The notes under the pieces were generated by a model. The model searched no databases. It was given only the letters and a program-made list of their open reading frames with translations, and was not told the DNA's origin. The translations under genes were made by a program, and so were the position numbers. This document shows, piece after piece, positions 1-5,010 of a stretch of DNA of 5,564 nt; within the stretch, counting starts at the first letter, position 1; each line of letters opens with the position of its first letter. The stretch lies in the NCBI GenBank assembly GCA_910578935.1, contig CAJTSM010000039.1:1-5564 (forward strand). The letters run 5' to 3'. This DNA comes from an uncultured Oscillibacter sp. Lineage in GTDB: Bacteria > Bacillota > Clostridia > Oscillospirales > Oscillospiraceae.

Positions 1-272
1 TGACGGCGGCGACGCAGAACGTGGAGGAATGTCTGAAGTCCGAGACGGCGCGGCTCATGCTGGCCAACAGCGAATTTCTGCTGCTGTTCAACCAGTCCGC
101 CACAGACCGGGCGGAGCTGTCCAAGCTCCTGCACATTTCCGACACGCAGATGGGCTATATCACCAACGCCGACCCCGGACACGGCCTGCTGCGGTTTGGC
201 GGGGCGCTGGTGCCCTTTGCCAACACCATCCCCCGCGACTCCGGCCTCTACCGCTTGATGTCCACACCGTGA
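1..272 (+). CDS. VirB4/TraE-like conjugation ATPase, C-terminal end (5' part off window)
   Basis: This is the last 89 or so residues of a reading frame that is open from base 3 and enters from the left edge, so no start is visible; the GTG at 21 is internal. The sequence (TQNVEECLKSETARLMLANS, then FNQSATDR, then the tail motif ITNADPGHGLLRFGGALVPF) matches the C-terminal ATPase lobe of VirB4/TraE-type proteins carried by Firmicutes ICEs. In that family the protein is the cytoplasmic motor that powers assembly of the type IV secretion channel. The Walker motifs would lie upstream. The protein ends LYRLMSTP with its TGA (270-272) inside a half copy of the window's palindrome. From memory, relatives run a few residues further past LYRLM, so the tail may have been trimmed by the repeat. 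It is followed after 61 bases by the cell-wall hydrolase, the usual order in these transfer modules. Family assignment is from recognition, without a search. Confidence 0.85.
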   Translation, partial: TAATQNVEECLKSETARLMLANSEFLLLFNQSATDRAELSKLLHISDTQMGYITNADPGHGLLRFGGALVPFANTIPRDSGLYRLMSTP

Positions 273-282
273 GACGCATTTC
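265..282 (+). repeat. half copy of the gene-end palindrome
   Basis: Bases 265-282 read CACCGTGAGACGCATTTC, identical to the loop and right arm of the full palindromes at 3139-3165 and, apart from one base, 4130-4156. The matching left arm is absent: upstream is ATPase coding sequence. The TGA stop of the ATPase is formed by this repeat. With one arm missing it cannot fold into the hairpin and should not end transcription between the ATPase and the hydrolase. Confidence 0.8.
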
Positions 283-319
283 CCGGCTTATCCGGCATCA
301 TTCCTATTTCATGTTTGAC

Positions 320-325
320 AGGAGG
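320..325 (+). promoter_or_regulatory. ribosome binding site fixing a TTG start
   Basis: AGGAGG, a full match to the anti-Shine-Dalgarno core, lies 8 bases before the TTG at 334. The first in-frame ATG is at 427 and I see no comparable site before it, so this site decides the start of the hydrolase. Confidence 0.85.
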
Positions 326-333
326 CGAATACC

Positions 334-2556
334 TTGCCCGAAGTACGGGAGCGAAAAAACAGCGATAAAATCAAGGGGAAAAGTGACAAGAAAAGCGGCT
401 CTGTGAAAAAGGACGTGCGCCGCCAGATGACGGCTAAATATGTGAAAGAGCTGACCCAGCGGCAGCGGAACCGGGGTACGAGCGGCAGTACGGATACGGC
501 CCCGGAAGTCCAGGCGGCGGAGCAGGTGGAGGAAATGATCTACACCACCGCCGACAGCCTCCGGGAGCGCACCGCCAACGCTGTTTCAAAATCCATTTCC
601 CGCCATAAGCGGAAGCAGCAGAAGAAACAGGAACACAGGGAGCAGCCACCCGGCGAAGCGCCCCCAGCTGGTACGGAGGCCCCGCCGCCCCCGGCAGGGG
701 AACATTCACGGGAGCAGCCACAAGAGCATCCACGGGAGAGGCCCACCGGCGATATGCGGACGCGCCCCCCGGAGGATAGCCGCCGCCCCGCCCCCATGCG
801 GGAGCGCCGGCCTGATACCGTCCGTGAGCGGCCAGCGGCCTCCCGCCCCGGCCCGGATCGTGCCCCGGCAGGGCCGACCCCGAAAGAGCGGATGCGGCAT
901 ACTGCCATTAAGGAGAAGCGGAACCGGCAGACGGACATCCGGCGCAGGCCCGCCGGTCCCCCAGGCCAGCGGCAGACCAGCCCACCGGGACGAAAACCTG
1001 CAGCGGCCCAGCCGAAGCCCCAGGAGCGCATGAGGCAAAAGGCCAAGGCAGAGGCACAGACCCGGCGGGCAAAGGCGGGACGCGTTCCCACCCCGCCCCG
1101 CCCGGAACGCCAGCCAGCGCCCAGGCACATCGCGGGGAGTACCCCTGCCTCTCCCGGCAATCAATCTATCAATCCAATCAAAGAGCGCCCCCGGCGCTCT
1201 TTTGCGCCGAAAGAGAAGCCCACTGGCGGCTCTTTTATCCCAAAGACCCGGCAGACTGCTGCGGCGTCCAAGTCCACCGCAAAGGCGGCATCGGCGGCGA
1301 AGAAGAAAACGACGGCGCGGCCTTTAGAACTGGCAAAGCGGCGTGTCCAGCGCAACGCCCAGCGCAAGCTGCTCCAACAGTCTGGAAGCAGGGCCAAGGC
1401 CGCGCTGGATCTGTCCCGGAAAGCCGCCGTTATGACGGCCAAGGCCGTGTCCTCCCTGATCAGCGCCATCGCCGGACTTTTGGGCGGTGCGTTCCTGATC
1501 CCGATTATCTGCCTGATTGTTTTAGTTGCGGCGATTATCGCCTCACCATTCGGCATCCTCTTTGCCAATGAACCGACGCCGGGGGCCATGCCCCTCAATG
1601 TGGCCGTGGGGCAGCTCAACATGGAGCTGGCCAACACACTGGAGACGATGCAGACCGGCGACTACGACAGCATCGACATCCAGGGCCAAGGCCCGGACTG
1701 GCGGGAGGTTGTCGCCGTGTTCGCCGCGAGGACGGCGGGGGCCGACGACGGAACAGACGTTGCCGCCCTGACCCCTGACCGGGTGGACCGGCTGAAGGCC
1801 GTCTTTTGGGATATGTGCGCTATTACATCAGAAGTGGAGACGATCCCCCACCCAGACAGCGACCCGGACGATGACACAGACGATAGCTGGACGGAGCGTA
1901 TTCTGCATATCACCATCACGGCCAAAACCGCCGAGGATATGCGGACAGAGTATGCCTTTACCGATTATCAGAACCGGGCACTGACGGAGCTGCTGGCCGA
2001 GCTTGCCACAATGGATCTGCTGCTTACCGACCTGTCCGCGTCCCAGGAGCAGGCCCGGAACATCCTGCGGAACCTCCCCGCCGGTCTTTCCCCGGAACGG
2101 CGGGCCGTGGTGGAGACAGCCTGTAAGCTGGTGGGCAAAGTCAATTATTTTTGGGGCGGCAAAAGCCGGGTGATCGGCTGGGACAGCCGCTGGGGAACCA
2201 TTCAAAAGGTATGGGCGGACGGCAGCAGCACAACCGGAACCTACCGGCCCTACGGCCTCGACTGCTCCGGTTTTGTGGATTGGGTATTTTACAATATCTC
2301 CGATGGGGCCTACACCATAGGCCACGGCGGGGGCGCTCACGCCCAGCATACTTACTGCACAGCAATTACCTGGGCTGAAGCGCAGCCGGGCGATTTGGTT
2401 TTCTACCCGGAGGACACCCACGTTGGCATCGTGGGCGGCTGGGACGAGAGCGGCAATATCCTGATTATCCACTGCGCCAGCGGCTATAACAATGTAGTCG
2501 TTACAAAGCAGGAGGGCTTTACCACCATAGGCAGACCGTTGTATTACTCTGAATAA
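334..2556 (+). CDS. membrane-anchored NlpC/P60 cell-wall hydrolase of the conjugation module (Tn916 Orf14 / CD1108-like)
   Basis: A 740-residue protein starting at TTG. Residues 1 to about 340 are a hydrophilic, Arg/Pro/Gln/Ala-rich stretch that looks disordered, with RERP-like repeats and two related ERMR motifs near residues 185 and 231. A basic stretch leads into a hydrophobic segment (about 375-411, LIVLVAAII core). An outer domain follows, with an Asp-rich patch near 508-516. The C-terminal NlpC/P60 papain-like peptidase covers about 590-740. Its likely catalytic residues are Cys644 in LDCSGFV, His696 in THVGIV and His713 in IIHCAS. The family cleaves peptide cross-links in peptidoglycan, and in ICEs this opens the wall for the mating channel. 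No lysozyme-like domain is evident, unlike some two-domain relatives. The gene probably shares a transcript with the upstream ATPase. It ends 3 bases before a pair of palindromes. Family call is firm; substrate bond is inferred. Confidence 0.9.
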   Translation: MPEVRERKNSDKIKGKSDKKSGSVKKDVRRQMTAKYVKELTQRQRNRGTSGSTDTAPEVQAAEQVEEMIYTTADSLRERTANAVSKSISRHKRKQQKKQEHREQPPGEAPPAGTEAPPPPAGEHSREQPQEHPRERPTGDMRTRPPEDSRRPAPMRERRPDTVRERPAASRPGPDRAPAGPTPKERMRHTAIKEKRNRQTDIRRRPAGPPGQRQTSPPGRKPAAAQPKPQERMRQKAKAEAQTRRAKAGRVPTPPRPERQPAPRHIAGSTPASPGNQSINPIKERPRRSFAPKEKPTGGSFIPKTRQTAAASKSTAKAASAAKKKTTARPLELAKRRVQRNAQRKLLQQSGSRAKAALDLSRKAAVMTAKAVSSLISAIAGLLGGAFLIPIICLIVLVAAIIASPFGILFANEPTPGAMPLNVAVGQLNMELANTLETMQTGDYDSIDIQGQGPDWREVVAVFAARTAGADDGTDVAALTPDRVDRLKAVFWDMCAITSEVETIPHPDSDPDDDTDDSWTERILHITITAKTAEDMRTEYAFTDYQNRALTELLAELATMDLLLTDLSASQEQARNILRNLPAGLSPERRAVVETACKLVGKVNYFWGGKSRVIGWDSRWGTIQKVWADGSSTTGTYRPYGLDCSGFVDWVFYNISDGAYTIGHGGGAHAQHTYCTAITWAEAQPGDLVFYPEDTHVGIVGGWDESGNILIIHCASGYNNVVVTKQEGFTTIGRPLYYSE
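1180..1203 (+). other. terminator-like hairpin inside the hydrolase gene
   Basis: A perfect 10-bp stem (AAAGAGCGCC at 1180-1189, GGCGCTCTTT at 1193-1202) with a 3-base CCC loop, followed by one more T. It has the shape of an intrinsic terminator with a short T tract. It lies within the coding sequence, next to an AT-rich patch (about 1160-1180), where the Arg/Pro-rich region gives way to the linker before the membrane segment. The structure is seen directly; any effect on transcription is unproven. Confidence 0.5.
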
Positions 2557-2558
2557 AG

Positions 2559-2584
2559 AAACGTCTCACGGCGCGGCGCGTTTC
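2559..2584 (-). repeat. degenerate, inverted copy of the gene-end palindrome
   Basis: Starting 3 bases after the hydrolase stop codon, this stretch contains CGTCTCACGG and ends CGCGTTTC. It aligns with the minus-strand version of the palindrome (centre CACGG rather than CACCG), with a two-base gap in the left arm and four substitutions in the right arm. Only the outer AAACG/CGTTT pairs remain as a clean stem. Bases 2561-2569 (ACGTCTCAC) are also exactly complementary to 2607-2615 in the neighbouring intact copy. Confidence 0.55.
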
Positions 2585-2592
2585 CTGTTGGG

Positions 2593-2621
2593 AAATGCGT
2601 CTCACCGTGAGACGTATTTTT
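2593..2621. terminator. gene-end palindrome acting as bidirectional terminator
   Basis: A near-perfect palindrome with core GCGTCTCACCGTGAGACGT at 2597-2615. It can fold into a stem of about 12 bp (one weak pair from the T at 2615) closed by a CCG loop. On the plus strand it is followed by five T residues (2617-2621). It sits between the convergent hydrolase and SWIM genes and 12 bases beyond the SWIM stop, so it is placed to stop transcription from both sides. Termination is inferred from structure. Confidence 0.7.
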
Positions 2622-2632
2622 CTGCTGAATGG

Positions 2633-3070
2633 CTAACGGTAATACCTGCGGCCCCGTTCATCCAACTCGGCCAGGGCCTCAAAGAGCTGATCCTGCAATT
2701 CCTTTTTGGACAGGCTTTTCACATAGGAACGCAGCGCCTCATAGTGATTTTCCATGCGTTGTTCTTCCTCCCGTTCGTATTCCTCTACTTCCTCCATGTA
2801 CTGCTCCGCTTCCTCCGGGAACGCCGAGAAGAACAGGGCGACCATGTGCTTGCAGATCACCCGCCGCCCGTCCGCATGGGGGCAGTTGCATTTGGACTGC
2901 CGGGGATGGGCGGTATTGATTTTCACCTGATAGGGGGCGGAGCCGCTCCCGGCCACCTGACCCGTGTACTCGTCCTCACCCGTTTGGGAAAAGGAAAGCA
3001 CCTTTTTCCCCTCGTAGTATTCATATCCCCGCCATGCGGACGCACCGCTGGCTAACGTGCGGATGCTCAT
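2633..3070 (-). CDS. small SWIM zinc-finger protein
   Basis: A 145-residue protein. The start at 3070 is chosen because a G-rich site (AGGGGGGC) lies about 5 bases upstream and a promoter-like sequence precedes it. Upstream in-frame ATGs at 3100 and 3163 lack such sites, and the 3163 one falls inside the palindrome. The SWIM signature CxC-x9-CxH is complete: Cys61, Cys63, Cys73 and His75 in KCNCPHADGRRVICKHMVA. SWIM domains bind zinc and are thought to mediate DNA or protein contacts in varied proteins, including Mudr-type transposases, SWI2/SNF2 helicases and recombination factors. The N-terminal 55 residues carry a WRGYEYYEGKKV segment, typical of bacterial SWIM proteins as I recall them. 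Residues 85-110 are very acidic and probably helical or coiled coil, followed by a charged C-terminal helix. There is no helicase or transposase domain, so it stands alone. It is convergent with the hydrolase. Its function here is unknown. Confidence 0.85.
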   Translation of the reverse strand: MSIRTLASGASAWRGYEYYEGKKVLSFSQTGEDEYTGQVAGSGSAPYQVKINTAHPRQSKCNCPHADGRRVICKHMVALFFSAFPEEAEQYMEEVEEYEREEEQRMENHYEALRSYVKSLSKKELQDQLFEALAELDERGRRYYR

Positions 3071-3098
3071 AGTAGCCCCCCTGATAGCTGGTACGTTC

Positions 3099-3127
3099 AT
3101 AATACCACAGGGCCGCGCCCCAAACAA
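3099..3127 (-). promoter_or_regulatory. predicted promoter of the SWIM gene
   Basis: On the minus strand TTGTTT (3127-3122) and TATTAT (3104-3099) are separated by 17 bases. The -10 box is preceded by TGG, an extended -10 (TGn). The -10 matches the consensus at 5 of 6 positions, the -35 at only 3. Transcription would begin near 3092, about 22 bases before the chosen start codon, which fits that start. Confidence 0.45.
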
Positions 3128-3138
3128 GGGATTTGACA

Positions 3139-3165
3139 AAATGCGTCTCACCGTGAGACGCATTT
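3139..3165. terminator. perfect 27-base gene-end palindrome, terminator of the XRE gene
   Basis: The one flawless copy of the family: core GCGTCTCACCGTGAGACGC at 3143-3161 with matching A/T arms, giving a 12-bp stem and a CCG loop. It begins 14 bases beyond the XRE stop codon. On the minus strand the stem is followed by ATTTTG, so it should end XRE transcription before it reaches the SWIM promoter. Confidence 0.7.
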
Positions 3166-3178
3166 CTTACGGCCACCA

Positions 3179-3481
3179 TTATTTCATATTGTCGATCATA
3201 TTCAAAACAAGCTGTTTCTGTTCAGCGGTCAGCAACGCCCATTTATCCAGCAGTCCCCGCTGTTCCTTGGTCAGTGGCACAAGCTCCCCCTCCGCAAAAA
3301 ACTCGCCCAGTGTCATACCAAACGCCTTGCAGATTGTTTCCAGTGTTGAGATCGTTGGCTCCGAATCCTTGCGGAAAACGTGTGACAGTGTAGACTGTGC
3401 CAAGCCGGACTCTTTGCATAGGCGATATACGCTCCAACCCCGCTGTTCCATGAGCTGTTCGATCCGTCCAAGTACATCCAT
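3179..3481 (-). CDS. XRE-family helix-turn-helix transcriptional regulator
   Basis: A 100-residue protein with an XRE/Cro-CI type DNA-binding domain over about residues 5-65. The helix-turn-helix runs through SVYRLCKESGLAQSTLSHVF and continues with the typical ISTLETICKAFGMTLGEFF. The C-terminal 30 residues (LTAEQKQLVLNMIDNMK) are helical, a tail common in small regulators of this type and perhaps used for dimerisation. The start ATG at 3481 follows AGAGGTG with 7 bases spacing. It is transcribed away from the SLOG gene across a shared 141-base control region that holds an inverted repeat, so it most likely regulates itself and the SLOG gene, probably as a repressor. The palindrome at 3139-3165 follows its stop. 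The DNA-binding role is secure by family; targets are inferred. Confidence 0.92.
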   Translation of the reverse strand: MDVLGRIEQLMEQRGWSVYRLCKESGLAQSTLSHVFRKDSEPTISTLETICKAFGMTLGEFFAEGELVPLTKEQRGLLDKWALLTAEQKQLVLNMIDNMK

Positions 3482-3504
3482 AGTCTATCACCTCTTTTGA
3501 AACT

Positions 3505-3510
3505 ATTCTA
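3505..3510 (-). promoter_or_regulatory. candidate -10 box of the XRE gene
   Basis: On the minus strand TAGAAT (3510-3505) would place the transcript start about 16 bases before the XRE ATG, just ahead of its AGAGGTG site. No good -35 is visible at 16-18 bases; the best is TATTTT or similar inside the inverted repeat. This could mean a weak or activated promoter. Confidence 0.35.
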
Positions 3511-3512
3511 CA

Positions 3513-3540
3513 TTCGTTTTAGGCCGTAAAATAGAACGAA
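3513..3540. promoter_or_regulatory. inverted repeat, likely operator between XRE and SLOG genes
   Basis: TTCGTTTTA (3513-3521) and TAGAACGAA (3532-3540) form an inverted repeat with one mismatch in nine. A smaller one, TTTTA/TAAAA around GGCCG, is nested inside (3517-3531). It lies where the -35 region of the XRE promoter should be and just upstream of the SLOG promoter. An XRE dimer bound here could therefore control both genes. Binding is inferred from position and symmetry. Confidence 0.45.
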
Positions 3541-3547
3541 AGCAGGC

Positions 3548-3579
3548 TTTAATTTACTTCGATAATAGGCTATAATAGG
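3548..3579 (+). promoter_or_regulatory. predicted promoter of the SLOG gene with doubled -10 region
   Basis: A perfect TATAAT lies at 3571-3576, 17 bases after TTTAAT (3548-3553), which is a poor -35. The 8-base ATAATAGG occurs twice with a period of 10 bases (3562-3569 and 3572-3579), giving a second -10-like box, GATAAT at 3561. This may be two overlapping start points or a one-turn-spaced protein site. Confidence 0.45.
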
Positions 3580-3622
3580 ATGTGCAATCAGGGATGAAAA
3601 ATCAGCGGAAAGGGAGCGAAAA

Positions 3623-4147
3623 ATGGAAATAGCAAACAAACGGATGCAGACCTGCTGCTTTACGGGCCACCGGCATCTGCAGCCGGAGGAACAGGCGGAG
3701 ATTGCCAACAGGCTGGAGCGTGTCATATCGGCCCTATACCAAAAGGGTATCCGATATTACGGGGCCGGGGGCGCCCTGGGTTTTGATGCCCTCGCCGCCC
3801 GGACGGTGATCCGTCTGCGGGAGAACTGCCCCGGCATGAAGTTGATCCTTGTCCTACCCTGCCTGACGCAGACAAGGGGGTGGAGGCTGGAGGACATAGC
3901 GGAGTATGAGCGGATCAAGTCTCAGGCGGATAAGATTGTCTATACAGCCCAGCAGTACACACCGGGCTGTATGCACAGGCGCAACCGGCATTTGGTAGAT
4001 CACAGCGGGGTATGCGTCTGCTATCTGACAAAGGAAAGCGGAGGGACGGCATATACCGTCAATTATGCAAAGCGGCATGGAGTCGAAATTATCAATATTG
4101 CTTGGAGAGACGGCCTTTACTCCATTAAAAAATGCGTCTCACCGTGA
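3623..4147 (+). CDS. SLOG-family (DUF1273/YpsA-like) protein
   Basis: A 174-residue protein starting at ATG 3623, six bases after AGGGAG. It carries the hallmarks of the DUF1273/YpsA branch of the SLOG superfamily (Rossmann-like, related to DprA and LOG proteins): CCFTGHRHL near residue 11, YGAGGALGFDALAARTVI in the glycine-rich nucleotide- or ligand-binding loop, then CMHRRNRHLVDHSGVCVCYL and the GGTAYTVNYAKRHG helix. Length is close to the family norm. SLOG domains bind nucleotides or nucleotide-derived ligands. Fused versions sense signals in some defence systems, while stand-alone ICE copies have no settled role. The last residues, KKCVSP, and the TGA are encoded by a palindrome copy (4130-4156), so the native C-terminus was probably altered. 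It lies divergent from the XRE regulator, which probably controls it. Family is clear; biochemical role unknown. Confidence 0.9.
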   Translation: MEIANKRMQTCCFTGHRHLQPEEQAEIANRLERVISALYQKGIRYYGAGGALGFDALAARTVIRLRENCPGMKLILVLPCLTQTRGWRLEDIAEYERIKSQADKIVYTAQQYTPGCMHRRNRHLVDHSGVCVCYLTKESGGTAYTVNYAKRHGVEIINIAWRDGLYSIKKCVSP

Positions 4148-4156
4148 AACGCATTT
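4130..4156. repeat. gene-end palindrome overlapping the SLOG stop codon
   Basis: A 27-base palindrome with one mismatch (A at 4148 in place of G), core at 4134-4152. Its left arm is translated as the end of the SLOG protein and its centre provides the TGA at 4145-4147. Downstream T residues on the plus strand are few (ATTTCC), so it may be a weaker plus-strand terminator. On the minus strand the stem is followed by ATTTTTT. Confidence 0.75.
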
Positions 4157-4188
4157 CCAATCCTTCGGATAATAGGCGGCGATGCCCT

Positions 4189-4217
4189 TTGACGGCAATA
4201 CCGAAAACTGCTATAAT
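4189..4217 (+). promoter_or_regulatory. strong sigma-A-type promoter of the response regulator
   Basis: TTGACG (4189-4194) and a perfect TATAAT (4212-4217) are 17 bases apart, and the -10 is preceded by TGC, an extended -10. Transcription would start near 4224, leaving a leader of about 27 bases with the ribosome binding site. This is the best-formed promoter in the window, so the regulator is likely transcribed independently of the SLOG gene. Confidence 0.75.
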
Positions 4218-4250
4218 GATACAAACAATTCCGCAGGGAGGTGACTGCCC

Positions 4251-4967
4251 ATGTACCGTATCGCGATATGCGAGGATGAACCGCTGATGGCACAGGAAAA
4301 CGAGACAATGATTTGCCGTATTCTGGAGGCCCGCCATTTCCGGCGGGATATTGACTTTACCGTTTCCAGCTTTTCCACAGCGGGGCCGCTGCTGACCGCT
4401 CTGCGGAACCAGCCTACGTCTTTTCATCTGCTTTTGTTGGATATTAGGCTGGCGCAGGAAAACGGCGTGGAGCTGGCCAGCTATCTGCGGGAATCCGATA
4501 TTGGCTGTTCCATTATCTACATCACCGCCTATACGGAATATATGGAGGACGCCTTTTCTACCTATACGCTGGGATATTTTTTGAAGCCGGTGGACGAGAA
4601 AAAGCTGGCAAAGGCCATCGACTGGGATCTGCGGAAAAACTACCGCCCGGAGCAGATCACACTGCCCGTCAACGGTGGCTTACGCAAGGTAATGGTCCAG
4701 GATATTCTCTATGCGGAGGCGGTCAACCACAAAGCCGCCGTGTATCTGCCGGAAGAAGTCATAGCCGTCAATCTGAGTTTTCGGGATTTGCTCTCCCGCC
4801 TGCGGGGGGACACGTTCTGCCGCTGCCACAACAGTTTTGTTGTCAATTTGAAACACGTCCATAAGCGAACCGCACGGGGATTGCTTCTGGATACCGGGAC
4901 AGAACTTCCCATCAGCCGCGCCTATCAGCAGGAGGCTACCAAACAATTTGTTGCTTTTATCCAATAG
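4251..4967 (+). CDS. LytTR-family response regulator (AgrA-like)
   Basis: A 238-residue protein starting at ATG 4251 behind GGGAGGTGA. The receiver domain covers residues 1 to about 125: acidic pocket Glu8/Asp9 (CEDEP), likely phosphoacceptor Asp64 in LLLLDIRL, Thr92 in YITAYTEY and Lys112 in FLKPVDE. The LytTR DNA-binding domain covers about 135-238, with the diagnostic FCRCHNSFVVNLKHV and LPISRAY motifs. LytTR regulators bind direct-repeat sites and commonly control bacteriocin, virulence or quorum-sensing genes. They are normally paired with GHKL kinases such as AgrC, and such a kinase lies immediately downstream on the opposite strand. All key residues are present, so it should be phosphorylatable. 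It has its own strong promoter and a strong terminator. Confidence 0.95.
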   Translation: MYRIAICEDEPLMAQENETMICRILEARHFRRDIDFTVSSFSTAGPLLTALRNQPTSFHLLLLDIRLAQENGVELASYLRESDIGCSIIYITAYTEYMEDAFSTYTLGYFLKPVDEKKLAKAIDWDLRKNYRPEQITLPVNGGLRKVMVQDILYAEAVNHKAAVYLPEEVIAVNLSFRDLLSRLRGDTFCRCHNSFVVNLKHVHKRTARGLLLDTGTELPISRAYQQEATKQFVAFIQ

Positions 4968-4970
4968 GAA

Positions 4971-5010
4971 CCGCCCTTTCTGTGGATCGTCACAGAAAGG
5001 GCGGCTTTTT
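4971..5010 (+). terminator. intrinsic terminator between response regulator and kinase
   Basis: A perfect 14-bp stem (CCGCCCTTTCTGTG at 4971-4984, CACAGAAAGGGCGG at 4991-5004) with loop GATCGT, followed by CTTTTT. It begins 3 bases after the regulator stop. The kinase stop codon (5011-5009, minus) overlaps the T tract. In the minus direction the hairpin is followed by TTCCTATT, a poorer tract, so it probably stops the kinase transcript less well. It is unrelated to the palindrome family. Confidence 0.9.

Noticed and set aside
315..320. TTGACA as a -35 box for the hydrolase gene.
   Set aside because: No -10-like sequence lies 16-18 bases downstream, and those positions fall inside the coding sequence after the TTG start.
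434..1160. Several long minus-strand ORFs within the hydrolase gene (up to 206 codons).
   Set aside because: They are shadows caused by the very GC-rich, Arg/Pro-rich codons on the plus strand; they have no recognisable domains and are Arg/Gly/Pro-rich low complexity.
3071..3163. Longer SWIM protein starting at the ATG at 3163 (176 residues).
   Set aside because: That ATG is inside the palindrome, has no ribosome binding site, lies upstream of the likely promoter, and the added residues look like translated non-coding sequence.
3057..3500. Plus-strand ORF of 147 codons through the palindrome and antisense to the XRE gene.
   Set aside because: It has no good ribosome binding site, no recognisable domain, and covers a clear XRE gene on the other strand. 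The peptide MRLTVRRI it shares with two other ORFs is just the palindrome read in one frame.
265..4156. Palindromes as integron attC sites or CRISPR repeats.
   Set aside because: Gene-end palindromes recall attC, but no GTT-type core or integrase is seen. Spacing of hundreds of bases with genes between copies rules out a CRISPR array.
3557..4177. GATAATAGGC shared by the regions upstream of the SLOG gene (3561-3570) and the response regulator (4168-4177).
   Set aside because: In a window this size roughly a dozen chance 10-base matches are expected, and the positions relative to the two promoters differ, so a shared regulator site is not supported.
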